Assembly (NCBI GenBank): GCA_019448385.1
Contig: JAGTXO010000068.1
Span: 93,846 to 157,845 of the forward strand
Origin: Diacronema lutheri
Taxonomy: Eukaryota; Haptophyta; Pavlovophyceae; Pavlovales; Pavlovaceae
Direction: 5' to 3'
Length of the DNA stretch: 64,000 nucleotides
Part shown: piece after piece, positions 29,001 through 39,770 of the stretch
How the letters are laid out: the number at the start of each line of letters is the position of its first letter
Numbering within the stretch: position 1 is the stretch's first letter
Translations under genes and position numbers: made by a program
Notes under the pieces: generated by a model
Database searches by the model: none
The model's input: only the letters and a program-made list of their open reading frames with translations
What the model was told of the DNA's origin: nothing

Positions 29001-32000
29001 CCCACCCACCCACCCACCCACCCACCCACCCACCCGCCCGCCCGCCCGCCCGCCCACCCGCCCACCCACCCACCCGCCCACCCACCCACCCACCCACCCA
29101 CCCACCCACCCACCCACCCGCCCACCCGCCCACCCGCCCACCCGCCCACCCGCCCACCCGCCCACCCGCCCACCCGCCCACCCGCCCACCCACCCGCCCA
29201 CCCGCCCACCCACCCACCCACCCACCCCCGCCCGCCCGCCCACCCACCCCCCCCACCCACCCACCCACCCACCCACCCACCCACCCACCCACCCACCCAC
29301 CCACCCACCCACCCACCCACCCACCCACCCACCCACCCACCCACCCACCCACCCACCCACCCACCCACCCACCCACCCACCCACCCACCCACCCACCCAC
29401 CCACCCACCCACCCACCCACCCACCCACCCACCCACCCACCCACCCACCCACCCACCCACCCACCCACCCACCCACCCACCCACCCACCCACCCACCCAC
29501 CCACCCACCCACCCACCCACCCACCCACCCACCCACCCACCCACCCACCCACCCACCCACCCACCCACCCACCCACCCACCCACCCACCCACCCACCCAC
29601 CCACCCACCCACCCACCCACCCACCCACCCACCCACCCACCCACCCACCCACCCACCCACCCACCCACCCACCCACCCACCCACCCACCCACCCACCCAC
29701 CCACCCACCCACCCACCCACCCACCCACCCACCCACCCACCCACCCACCCACCCACCCACCCGCCCGCCCGCCCGCCCTCCTCGCCGCCGCCGCGCGCTC
29801 GGCAGCGCTCGGCAAGAACCTCGACGCCATCGTCGTCGACACCGAGGCGACCGCTCGCGAGTGCATCAAGTACCTGAAGGAGCAGCGGTACGCGCCGCAG
29901 ACCTTCATCCCGCTCGACGGGATCCGGCCCAAGCCCATTGCCGAGCGGCTGCGCGCGCTCGGCGGCTCTACGCGCCTTGTCCTCGACGTGCTCAAGTTCC
30001 AGCCCGCGCACGAGCCGGCAGTCCGGTACGCTGCCGCGGACACGCTGCTGTGCGACGGACTTGACGAAGCGCGCGAGCTGTGTTACCGCTCGAGCAGCGC
30101 GCAGTCGGGCGAGCGGTTCAAGGTGGTCTCGCTTGATGGGACGCTCATCGCAAAGTCGGGCCTTATGACCGGCGGCGACGGCGGCGGCGATGGCGGCGGC
30201 GGCGGCGGCTTCGGCGGCGGGGGCGGCGGTCGCGGCGGCGCGCGCGCCGGCAGCCGCGGCGCCGCCGGCGCGGGCGCGGCCGGCGCGGGCGGGGGCTCGT
30301 CGCGTTGGGACGCAAAGAAGGCGAACGATTTCAAGGAGGCGCTCGAGAAGTCGCACGCCGAGCTCGTCGCGCTCGAGCGCGAGCCGCAAGCGCGCGCGGA
30401 GCACCGCGAGCGGTTGCTCAACTTTGCGGTGCGCCACGAGGCGATGGTCGCCGCGTTGCACGCCGACCTCGCGACGACGCGCGCGAAGGAGGCGGGCGCG
30501 CGCGCGCGCGCGAGCGAGCGTGCCGCGGCCAAAGCCGCCGCCGACGCGACCGCTGCGAAGGAGCGGCGGCGCGTGGGCGAGCTCGCCGCGAGCGAGGCAA
30601 CGCTCGCCGAGGCGGCGCGCGCGGGCGGGCGGGCCGAGCTCGCGGCGCTCGCTGCCGAGCTCGGCGTGCCCGACCTGCTCGCGTACGAGGCTGAGGTCTC
30701 AGACCGGCGGCGCGCGCACGAGGCGCGCAAGGTCGACTTCGAGCGCGTGAGCGGCACGCTGCGCGCCGAGCTCGCCTTCGAGGAGCGGCGGGGGTTGCCC
30801 GCGGCGCTCGCCAAGCTCGAGGCGCAGTTGAAGGCCGACACGGCGGCGCGCGCGGCCAAGGCGGCGCTGCACGCGGAGTGGGCGAGCGGCGCGGCCGACG
30901 CCGAGGCGAAGCGCGCGTCACTCGCCGCGCAGCTCGACGACGCGCGCGCCGCCGGCCGCGCGCTCGACGAGGCGGCCAAGGCGGCCAAGGCGGCCAGCGC
31001 GAACGCGCAGCGCGACGTCGAGGCTGCGGCCAAGACCCTCGCCGCGTGCGATGCGGACATCGAGGCGTCGCGCGAGCGGCGTCGCGCCGCCTTTGGCCGC
31101 GCGCGCCTCGACGAGGTTGAGCTCGATACGCTCGACGCGGACGCTGGCGGCGCGGACGGCGCGCGCGACCACGCCGAGGTCGCGCGCAAGCGCGTGGCGG
31201 ACGCGCTCGCGGCCGGCGGCGACGGCGACGGCGGCGCTGACGACGAGGGCGTCCGCCGCGCGGCGAAGCGCGGCAAGCGCGCAAAGGGCCGCACCGCCGC
31301 CGCCATGGGCGGTGGCGATGCGGCGGGCGCCGGCGGCGTTGCAGCCGCCAATGCGGCGGGTGGCGGTCCCCTCGTCACGCCGCTGCTGCTCGGAGCGTCC
31401 GAGCCGTTCGAGCCGTCGGGATTTATCGGAACGGCGACGGCGGACGGCGCGCGGCAGCGCGGCGCGGGCCGCGCCGACGGCCCGGACGGCGACGGCGCCG
31501 ACGGCGGCGCGGACGGCGCCGGCGCTGGCGGCGGCGGCGGCGGCGGCGGTGGCGGCGGCGCGCGCGTGCGCATCGACTTCCGAGAACTTTCCGAAGACGA
31601 GCGGCGGGACGGCGGCGCGGCGGCGGCCGCCGCGAGCGCGCTCGAGGCGGAGCTCGACGAGCTCGCCGCCAAGATGCGCGCCATCTCGCCAAACCTGAAG
31701 GCCATCGCGCAGTTTGAGGACCTCGAGGTGCGCGCCAAGGACGCCGACGCCGCGTTCGCCGCGAGCCGCACGGCGGCGGCCGCCGCGAAGCGCGAACTCG
31801 ACGACGTCGCCGAGCGGCGCAAGGCGCTCTTCCTCGGCGCGTTCAAGAACGCCGCGTCGGTGCGCGCGTTTGAAAACGGTCGCCCGGCGGTCGCCACCGC
31901 GCGCGTCGCGCGCGGCGCGTGTCGCGACGCGAGAGCCGTGCGTCAGCTCCCTTTTCCCCCCCTTTTTTTTCCCAGCTCCCTTTTTCCCCCCCTTTTTTTC

Positions 32001-33351
32001 CTCCTTCCATCGCGGAGAGCGGCGCTGGCTGCGCCGTAGGCTGCGCCTTCCACACAGCGCGCGTTCACGAGCGCGCGAGCGCGGCATGGGCGCGCGCCGT
32101 GGAGAGCTGCGCGTGGGCGCTGTGGAGAGCTGCGCGTGCGCTCATGCGCGCGCGCCCCTCGCGCCGCGCTCGCGCCGCAGGTGATCGACGACATCTACAA
32201 GGAGCTGACGCGCTCGGACACGTTCCCAATGGGCGGCACCGCTTACCTCGCGCTCGACAACTCGGACGAGCCGTACCTCGCCGGGATCAAGTTCAACACG
32301 ATGCCGCCCGCCAAGCGCTTCCGCGAGATCGACCAGCTCTCGGGCGGCGAGCGGACCGTCGCGGCGCTCGCGCTGCTCTTCGCGCTGTGGAAGGCGCAGC
32401 CCGCGCCGCTCTTCGTGATGGACGAGATCGACGCCGCGCTCGACAACGTGCGCGCCGCGCTGCTGCGCTCCGGACGTGCGCGTGCGTGGAGGAGGCAGTG
32501 CGCACGGCGGCGTGCACGGCGGCGCATGCCTGCGCCGCCCTGCGCGCTGCCTGCGCCGCCCTGCGCGCTGCCTGCGCCGCCCTGCGCGCTGCCTGCGCCG
32601 CCCTGCGCGCTGCCTGCGCCGCCCTGCGCGCTGCCTGCGCCGCCCTGCGCGCTGCCTGCGCCGCCCTGCGCGCTGCCTGCGCCGCCCTGCGCGCTGCCTG
32701 CGCCGCCCTGCGCGCTGCCTGCGCCGCCCTGCGCGCTGCCTGCCTGCCTGCGCGCGTCGCACACGATCTTGCGCGCTGCGTGCGTGCCTTGGCGTGTCGC
32801 ACACGATCTTGCGCGCCGCACGCACCCTGTGCTCGGTGTGCGCCCTTGGCTGCGGCATTCACTCGTGCATGCAGCATGCCCTCCTTTTCCTCTTTTCCTC
32901 TCCTCTCCCTCGCTCGTCCTTTTCCTCCTGCATGCGCTCCTGCGCGCGACGCACGCGCTTCCTCGCACTGCGTGCGCCCTGTGGCGCTGCGCAAGCGCGC
33001 TCTCTTGCGCGCCAGTCGCGACGCGCGATCGCCTTGCGCAGCTTTCGCCGAGCGCAAGGAACGCCGCGACAAGCGCACGCGTGCACCCCTCACGCCCGTG
33101 CGACGCACGCGGCACGCGCCTCGTTTGCCCGCGGCCGACGCGGCTGCGCGCGCCGCCGCGCGCCGATGCGATCGCAGGTGAACGTGACGCGCGTGGCCGA
33201 CTATATCCGGCAGCAGGCCTCGTACGTGCAGTTCATCACTATCTCGCTCAAGGACTCGTTCTACGACAAATCGGACGGGCTTGTCGGGGTTTACCGCAAC
33301 GTGGCCGCCGACTCGAGCGCGTCGGTAACGTTCGACCTGCGCGAGTATTGA
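26031..33351 (+). CDS. SMC1: SMC1 cohesin subunit (structural maintenance of chromosomes 1)
   Basis: Six exons (26031-26304, 26480-27171, 27996-28686, 29806-31859, 32181-32447, 33178-33351) join in compatible phases to give 1,383 residues. Walker A is GPNGAGKSN at 50-58; the ABC signature LSGGERTV is at 1290-1297; Walker B with catalytic Glu is [10 protein letters not shown] at 1313-1322. The hinge is marked by [36 protein letters not shown] and KSGLMTGG. Long coiled coils flank it. Hinge and head motifs match SMC1 more closely than other SMCs. SMC1 pairs with SMC3 in the cohesin ring. The protein is about 150 residues longer than usual because of Gly/Ala-rich insertions after the hinge and near 1130-1160. 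Introns 2, 3 and 5 are swollen by tandem repeats, yet every splice rebuilds conserved sequence. Confidence 0.93.
27473..27970. repeat. 33-bp minisatellite, about 15 copies, in SMC1 intron 2
   Basis: The unit contains GCCCCTCGCACCAACCGCCC and CGCCCCGCACACC, with single-base variants (ACACCC/ACATCC, CCCCTC/CCCATC) scattered between copies. It is C-rich on the coding strand. Confidence 0.95.
28786..29783. repeat. About 1 kb (CCCA)n tetranucleotide array in SMC1 intron 3
   Basis: The array is nearly pure CCCA/CCCG on the coding strand. Its 5' third has CCCG and CCCT variants and its 3' two-thirds (about 29250-29760) is almost perfect CCCA. It fills nearly all of the 1,119-bp intron. Confidence 0.97.
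32528..32752. repeat. 21-bp tandem repeat, about 11 copies, in SMC1 intron 5
   Basis: The unit GCCTGCGCCGCCCTGCGCGC plus T repeats almost perfectly, then decays into GCGTGCC/CACACGATCTTGCGCGC duplicates. Confidence 0.92.
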
Positions 33352-33595
33352 GCCACAGCCGCACGCCGGTCCCATCCGGATGGCGCGCGCTTTGGCTTTC
33401 CTGCCTCGCGGCCGCCCACAGTCTCCTGCACTGCACCGCTCCTCCAATCTCATTTGGCAAAAGGGCGCGAGGAGCCACAGCTGCAAGCCGGTCCCATTTA
33501 AACGGCGCGCGCGTGGGCTTTCTCGTGCCTCGCGGTCGCCCATCGTCCTCTGCACTGCGCCGCACCTCCAATTTTCTTCGGCGAGAGGAGGGAAG
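33352..33595. repeat. Imperfect tandem duplication (about 120 bp, two copies) downstream of SMC1
   Basis: Copy 1 starts at the SMC1 stop codon (GAGCCACAGCCGCACGCCGG) and copy 2 at about 33472 (GAGCCACAGCTGCAAGCCGG). Each continues with a CTTTCCTGCCTCGCGG-like block, CTGCACTG, and a CTCCAAT segment. Confidence 0.85.
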
Positions 33596-33612
33596 GGTTC
33601 GCCCTTGCCCCT

Positions 33613-34506
33613 CTACACGCGCTGGATCGACGCCGTGCGCGGCGGCACGACGACGTACTGCAGGTTGCTCAGCGGGAGGTACTGGTTCATGCGCTGCTGC
33701 TTGGTGAGGCAGCAGTTGAAGAAGCCGCACCACGGCGTCGAGCCCGCAGGCATGGCCATCTGCGCCTGCTGCAGCACCCCGTCGTACCTTTTCGACTTGA
33801 CGAGCCGGCCCGCGCCGTCGAGCCAAGCAATCTTCTTCCACAAGTACTGGTAGGCGAGGCCCGAGCTTGGGTCGGTCGGATCCTTCCATGTGATCCGCAT
33901 AAAGTCGCCCGGCTCCACGCCGCTGAGAGGCGCGCCGTCGGGCGTGGTGAGCGTGTCGTCGGCCTGCAGCACGCGCATCCAGAAGGTTTTCGCGCCATGG
34001 ATCATGATCCACTTGCGGTCGGGCGAATAGCGAAGCGTGACCTCCGCTGGACCGACGGCGCGGAAATACAGCGGTGAGCCGAGTAGCGAGGCGAAGCACG
34101 TCGGGTCGCGCGTCCAGTTCAACCGGTTGGTCTTGGTGCCGACCGTACCGTCCGCAGACCACTCGGCGTCCTGCACGGTGATGAGCACCTCGCCCGCGAT
34201 GTTGTCCTCCATCCAGAAGACGGCCTTCTGCTCGGCCGGGCAATTCGGGTGTGCGGTGTTGCTCAGCATGCGCTCGAGCGCCGTGTCGGGGTCGGTGAGG
34301 CTGAAGTATTCGACGCCCGGGTTGCAGAAGCCGCTCCGCAACACCTGCGCGACGCAGCACGGGAAGCGCACGCAGAGGGGGTTGCGGTGGCCCGTCACGT
34401 AGCAGAGCATGACCTGGTTCGCAAAGCTAGCCTTGCGCTGCGGCGGGTCGTAAACACGCGGCACGTCCGCGTCCGTCGGCCAGTAGGTCTTGTCCGTCGA
34501 GCCCAT
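33613..34506 (-). CDS. Conserved-looking protein of unknown function, cysteine-containing
   Basis: A single-exon minus-strand gene of 297 residues from the ATG at 34506 ([20 protein letters not shown]). It lacks the Ala/Arg low complexity of its neighbours, which supports a folded protein. Paired cysteines occur ([20 protein letters not shown]) and the middle is rich in aromatics and strand-like motifs ([38 protein letters not shown]). There is no signal peptide or membrane segment. The family is not recognised. It ends at TAG at 33613. Confidence 0.7.
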   Translation of the reverse strand: MGSTDKTYWPTDADVPRVYDPPQRKASFANQVMLCYVTGHRNPLCVRFPCCVAQVLRSGFCNPGVEYFSLTDPDTALERMLSNTAHPNCPAEQKAVFWMEDNIAGEVLITVQDAEWSADGTVGTKTNRLNWTRDPTCFASLLGSPLYFRAVGPAEVTLRYSPDRKWIMIHGAKTFWMRVLQADDTLTTPDGAPLSGVEPGDFMRITWKDPTDPSSGLAYQYLWKKIAWLDGAGRLVKSKRYDGVLQQAQMAMPAGSTPWCGFFNCCLTKQQRMNQYLPLSNLQYVVVPPRTASIQRV

Positions 34507-35320
34507 CGCGCGTCGCCGGTAACGTCGTCGAGTGAAAGTAGAGCGCAGCCCGTTCTCTATTCATCGGATTAGCGAAGGACGTACCTTTCGACCTTTCTTC
34601 ATTTTCTCTGGTGACCGGGATGCGCGGGGATCGACGACATTGGTGGCTACTCGATTCCCCCGCAGCTGGTGCTGACCCCGCTGTCCTGACGTAAGCGCCG
34701 TTAGTATTTTCCCGTCATTCGAGGGTTTAAGTCCCCCCCCGCAGCTTTAGCAGCGTGCGCCGCCACCCCCAACTTGGAGCCGCGCACGCGCACGCGCACG
34801 CGCACGCGCACGCGCACGCGCACGCGCACGCGCACGCGCACGCGCACGCGCACGCGCACGCGCGCACGCGCACGCGCACGCGCACGCGCACGCGCACGCG
34901 CACGCGCACGCGCACGCGCACGCGCACGCAGGGGCCAGCCCCATGGGGCCGGCAACAACTGAGAAAAATTCGCTAGGGGGGGGGGGGGGGGGTCACGAGT
35001 CACGAGTCACGGCTCGGCCCGGGCACAGGCGAGCCGTGGCCGAGGCGGAGCGTGACCACAACATCTGCCGCCTGACGCCTGCGTCACACCCGGCCTGCGT
35101 CACGCCCTTTCGAGTCGCCCCGTTCCTGCGTGGTGTGCACTCAAGCGCATCCACGCAGCACGCGCGTCTGACGGGCCACACAGCGTGTCTGCGGCCGCAC
35201 GCACGCTCCAAACGACCGCAGCGGTTTGCAGGCGTACTTTGCCACCAGAGGTGCTCCAGGTGCGCACGCCGCACGTCGCCACACGCGCCGCTCACGCGGC
35301 CACACCCAGGGCGCGCCCCT
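34507..35320. other. Intergenic region with (ACGCGC)n microsatellite and poly-G tract
   Basis: 814 bp between two minus-strand genes. The microsatellite spans about 34781-34929 (hexamer ACGCGC, one slip near 34862); a poly-G run is at about 34976-34992. 34540-34740 is less GC-rich and holds the promoter side of the 33613-34506 gene. I see no gene; tRNA-like folds were sought and not found. Confidence 0.7.
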
Positions 35321-35967
35321 TTACTTGAGCGGCACGAAGCGCGACGAGTTGGTCGCGCCAATGCCTGCGCACGTGATCCACCGTAGACAAGCGCGCACGG
35401 CCAACCACGCCGCGCGTCAGTCGGCGTGCCGCGGCGGGCGTTCAGACTGCGGAGAAGGTGGGTGGGAAAACTGCGGCCGACACGCGCGCACGCGCGAAGC
35501 GCGGCAAGGCGCGGCGAGAGTGCGCCCGAGCGGCGCGGCGGAGGCGGCGCGTGCGCACCAGGCCGTCCGTGCTTGACCGGCTTGTACGAGATCGAAAACT
35601 CGGCGAGGTAGTGGCCGACCATCTCGGGCTTCACCTCGATCACGTTGAAGACCTTGCCGTTGTACACGCCCACCTGCGAGCCGATCATCTCGGGGACGAC
35701 GATCATGTTGCGCAGGTGGGTCTTGACGACGTTCGGCTTGTCGTGCGCACCCGTGCACTCCTTCTTCGCCTTGCGCAGCTTCTTGATCAGCGCCATCGGC
35801 TTGGCCTTGAGGCCGCGCGAGAACCTCCTGCGCGCGCGCGCGTGAACGAGCTCGACAAACTGGTCCATCGGCAGGTCGAGCAGCGCATCAAGGTCGACGC
35901 CGCGGAAGGTGAACTTGCGGAACGTGCGCGACGATTTCTTCGTGGGCTCCGCCTCCTCATCCGCCAT
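35321..35967 (-). CDS. RPS15: 40S ribosomal protein S15 (uS19)
   Basis: Two minus-strand exons (35967-35559, 35364-35321) give 150 residues, the usual size for eukaryotic uS19. The N-terminal half matches the family ([20 protein letters not shown], then [12 protein letters not shown]). The core has [20 protein letters not shown] and [18 protein letters not shown]. The tiny second exon completes the hallmark C-terminus [14 protein letters not shown]. The intron is 194 bp with GTGCGCAC donor and CAG acceptor; the phase is exact. The product is part of the small-subunit head near the decoding centre. It is divergent to the desaturase gene with 184 bp between starts. Confidence 0.96.
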
Positions 35968-36151
35968 GGCTGCTCGCGGCGCACCCTGTCGGCCTCTCTC
36001 GCTCTTCAACAGAGGGCGTCCTCAGGCGCGTGGCTCACCGCCGTTTTTCAAAAATGCGGCGGCACTCGAAAACCGGCCAAAGGGGAGTAGTTCGAAGGAT
36101 CGCGCTCGCAGCGGCCTCCTGAGCGCACCCGCCAGCGACCCGGAGCGAGCG

Positions 36152-39100
36152 ATGCCGGCGACCTCGGACGCGGCGCCGCCGAAGAGTGCCGACTCGCTGG
36201 GAACGGCGGCACTCACCGCGCTCTTCGCCGTCCTGCTCTCCGCGTGCAACCCGCTCGCGCTCGCGATGCCGTCCATGCGCGCGGCGCAGGTCGTCGTATA
36301 CGCGGGCTGCCTCCTCTTCTCGCTTTCCGTCAACTCGTCGGTGCTGCGCGACCGGCTGCTGCACGCGCCGCGCAACTGGGCGCGCTTCCCGGTGCGCTCT
36401 CTTCTCGAATGGGCCCTCTGGCTCGCCGCCGTCTCCGCCGCGCAGAGCTGCGTCCTCTCGACGCCGGGCGGCGCGTGCATCGCCGCGCTCGGCGCGTGCG
36501 CCATCTGCTGCGCGGGCGACGAGCTCACGCGGCTCGCGGAGCGCGTGCGGCTGGTGCGCAGCTCGCGCACCTTTGACGGCATCGCTCCCACCTTCTTCGA
36601 CGACGGCTCGCCCCTCGCGCCCGCTGGCACGCGGCTCGTGCCGATGTCCGAGGTGGCCACACACAACGCTCCGAACGACTGCTGGATGGTGCTCGACGGC
36701 GCCGTGCTGGACGTGACGGCGTGGGCGGCAAAGCACCCGGGTGGCGCGCTGATCATCACCTCACTCGGCGGTCGCGACGTGAGTGACCAGTACAAGGCTT
36801 TCCACGGCACAGCGATGGGCGCCAGGCTGCGCGCGCTGTGTGTCGGCCGCGTCGACCCGTCGACCGTCGAGCCGCCTTCGGCCGCGCAGCGCGAGTTCCG
36901 CGCGCTGCGCGAGTCGCTGCGCGCGCGCGGCGTGTTCTCGTTCCCGCTCTCGCGCACGCTCCGTCCCGCCATTCTTCCTATTCTCACGATGGCTGCCGCC
37001 GTGTGGTGCGTGCGTGCGGCGAGCGCCGCTGGCCCGCACGCGCCCGCGCCCGCGCTCGCGCTGCTCGGCGGAGCGCTCTGCGGCGCGGCGTGGCAGCAGA
37101 TGTCGCTCTTCGGACACGATTTGGGGCACGGCAACGTGACCGGCTCGTGGGCGCACGACATGGCGATTGGGATTGCCCTCATCCCCTTCTTTGGCATAGG
37201 TGCGTGCTCGCCTGTTGCCCGTGCCCGTTGCCCGTGCCCGTTGCCCGCGCCCATTGCCCTCGACCGTTGCCTGTGCCCGTTGCCTGTGCCCGTTGCCCGT
37301 GCCCGTTGCCTGTGCCCGTTGCCCGCGCCCATTGCCTGTGCCCGTTGCCTGTGCCCGTTGCCTGTGCCCGTTGCCCGTGCCCATTGCCCGCGCCCATTGC
37401 CCGTGCCCGTTGCCCGTGCCCGTTGCCCGCGCCCATTGCCTGTGCCCGTTGCCTGTGCCCGTTGCCTGTGCCCGTTGCCTGTGCCCGTTGCCTGTGCCCA
37501 TTGCCTGTGCCCGTTGCCTGTGCCCGTTGCCTGTGCCCATTGCCCGTGCCCGTTGCCCGTGCCCGTTGCCCGCGCCCATTGCCCTCGACCGTTGCCTGTG
37601 CCCGTTGCCTGTGCCCGTTGCCTGTGCCCGTTGCCTGTGCCCATTGCCTGTGCCCGTTGCCTGTGCCCATTGCCTGTGCCCGTTGCCTGTGCCCATTGCC
37701 CGTGCCCGTTGCCTGTGCCCGTTGCCTGTGCCCGTTGCCCGCGCCCATTGCCTGTGCCCGTTGCCTGTGCCCGTTGCCTGTGCCCGTTGCCTGTGCCCGT
37801 TGCCTGTGCCCGTTGCCCGTGCCCGTTGCCCGCGCCCATTGCCTGTGCCCATTGCCTGTGCCCGTTGCCTGTGCCCATTGCCCTCGACCGTTGCCCGTGC
37901 CCGTTGCCTGTGCCCATTGCCTGTGCCCATTGCCTGTGCCCGTTGCCTGTGCCCATTGCCCTCGACCGTTGCCTGTGCCCATTGCCCGTGCCCGTTGCCT
38001 GTGCCCGTTGCCTGTGCCCGTTGCCTGTGCCCGTTGCCTGTGCCCGTTGCCTGTGCCCGTTGCCTGTGCCCATTGCCTGTGCCCATTGCCCGTGCCCGTT
38101 GCCCGCGCTTGTGGCCCGCTGCGCCACGCACCGCGCATTGCGCGTGTGCGGTCGTCGGCGCGCGGCGCCGGCCGAAGCAAATCGCGCGGATCCACACACA
38201 ACCCCCCCACCCCCCCCCCCTCCCCCCTTTCCCACCTCTTACCGACCCCTTTCCGGCCCTTCCGGGCCCCTTCCCGCTCGTCGCGCGTTCGCGCGCGCGT
38301 CCGCTCGCCTGCCCTCCCCCGCCCTGCCCAACCCCTCGCCCGCCCGTGCCCGCAGGCCTCTCATGGTGGAAGGCGTCGCATAACACGCACCACGTTGTGA
38401 CGAATTCCGAGACGCACGACCCGGACATCCAGCACATGCCCGTATTTGCCGTTGCACCGCGCATGCTACGCGGCTTCTACTCACATTACCACCGGCGCGC
38501 CTTCGCGTTTGACGCGGCAGCGCAGGCGCTTCTCGCGCGCCAGCACTGGCTGTACTACCCAATCATGGCCGTCGCGAAAGTCAACCTGTGGATCCAGACG
38601 CATATCTACCTCGCCGCGCAGTGGCACCGTGCGCGCTGAGCGCGGCACGGCGCGGCGCGCACGGCGCGCGCGGTGCTCTTACGCGCGGCGTGGCGTGCGG
38701 CACGGCACGGCACGTCGTGTGGCGCGGCGCGCGGCGACGCATGCGGCAGGTGGCGAACGGCGCGTCCGTGGCCTCGTCGCGCGTCCCTCCCCACGACTGC
38801 AAGTCTAACCCGCGCCCGCGCCCGCCATGCACGCCCGCATGCCGCGCGTGCACCCACCTCTCGCAGGCACGCCGACTCCGTACCTGGAGACGGCAGCCAT
38901 GCTTACGCATTACGCGGCGATCGGCTGCGCGCTGCACGCGCTGCCGACGGCGGGCGCGCGCGTGGTCTTCGTCTTCGCGGCGCTCGCGTGCGCGGGCGTG
39001 CTGCACGTGCAGATCACGCTCTCGCATTTCCCAATGGCGACGCACGAGGTGCGCGCGCGCGTGCGCGCCCGGCCGCGCCTCGATCGGCTCGGCACCCCTG

Positions 39101-39648
39101 CACCAGCATTACCCCCTTTTGGCCTCTTTTGTGGGGAAATGGCCCTGTCCCCACAAAAGGCCTTTTCGCACAAAAGGCCTTTTCGCACAAAAGGCCTTTT
39201 CCCACAAAAGGCCGTACTCAGCGTGCCACGTGGTGTGCCGCGTGGCGTCGGGCTCACGCGCGGCGCTCCGCGTGCTCGTCGCACCTGCCGCTCGCCGCAG
39301 GGCGTCGCATACGATGGCGTCGACCGCTCGTGGTGGCACATGCAGCTGTCCGGGACAATCGACGTCGACTGCGCCCCCTGTATGGATTGGTTCCATGGCG
39401 GCCTGCAGTATCAGACAGTGCACCACCTTTTCCCGAGGCTGCCGCGCTTCGCGCTGCGCGCCGTCTCGGCAGAGGTCGACGCCGCCGCACGCGCGAGCGG
39501 CCTCGTCTACCACAAGGACTCGTTCGCAAAGATCAACAGGCGCGTGCTGCGCGTGCTCCGCGAGACAGCCGCGCTCTGCGCCGCCGCGCCGCTCGGCGCC
39601 GGGCCCGGCGCGCCGCAGCTGTGGGACGCGCTCAACGCGCGCGGCTGA
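36152..39648 (+). CDS. Cytochrome b5-fused front-end desaturase, sphingolipid delta-8-like
   Basis: Four exons (36152-37199, 38356-38628, 38867-39048, 39301-39648) give 616 residues. After two hydrophobic segments there is a cytochrome b5 domain (VATHNAPNDCWMVLDGAVLD; haem ligand His195 in KHPGGALI). The desaturase follows with histidine boxes HDLGH (322-326), HNTHH (358-362) and QTVHH (539-543); a Gln opens the third box, as in front-end desaturases. The third-box context WFHGGLQYQTVHHLFPRLPR resembles fungal delta-8 sphingoid-base desaturases more than algal delta-5/6 acyl desaturases. The product is probably an ER membrane enzyme using cytochrome b5 as electron donor. The substrate call is inference. 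Exon 1 has a longer N-terminal extension than usual. The first intron is filled by a minisatellite. Confidence 0.9.
37214..38108. repeat. 12-bp minisatellite (GTTGCCYGTGCCC-type), about 75 copies, in desaturase intron 1
   Basis: The unit GTTGCCTGTGCC varies at two positions (C/T, G/A). Variants are interleaved (CATTGCCCGCGCC, CCTCGACC), giving about 0.9 kb of array in a 1.16-kb intron. Confidence 0.95.
39104..39213. repeat. Hairpin and AAAAGGCCTTTT palindrome cluster in desaturase intron 3
   Basis: TTTTGTGGGG (about 39127) and CCCCACAAAA (about 39149) form a perfect 10-bp stem with a 12-nt loop. Two complete AAAAGGCCTTTT palindromes linked by CGCAC follow, then a third partial copy. It is strikingly AT-rich against its surroundings. 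Confidence 0.85.
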
Positions 39649-39770
39649 CTCTGCCGCGTACCACCGCACACCCTGGGGTGTTGAATTTGGAGCGTCACAC
39701 GTCTCAAGAGTGTCATCATTGTACCGCCGCTGTGTCCGTTGTTCTCTTTCGGCTGTATGATTGTGAGTTT

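Noticed and set aside
28786-29783. Telomere-like C-rich repeat
   Set aside because: The unit is CCCA, not CCCTAA or CCCTAAA, it is internal to a gene and flanked by unique coding exons on both sides.
28140-32039. 1,299-codon frame containing a long Thr-His-Pro-Pro repeat
   Set aside because: The repeat is the (CCCA)n array read through intron 3 of SMC1. Splicing 28686 to 29806 rebuilds the conserved hinge sequence, so the repeat is not coding.
34600-34780. Possible tRNA near TTCGAGGGTTTAAG
   Set aside because: No cloverleaf with matching acceptor, D and anticodon arms could be drawn on either strand.
37209-38235. Plus- and minus-strand repeat 'proteins' (Pro-Leu-Pro-Val or Gly-Asn-Gly-His)
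   Set aside because: Both are frames through the 12-bp minisatellite of desaturase intron 1; splicing 37199 to 38356 yields the second histidine box.
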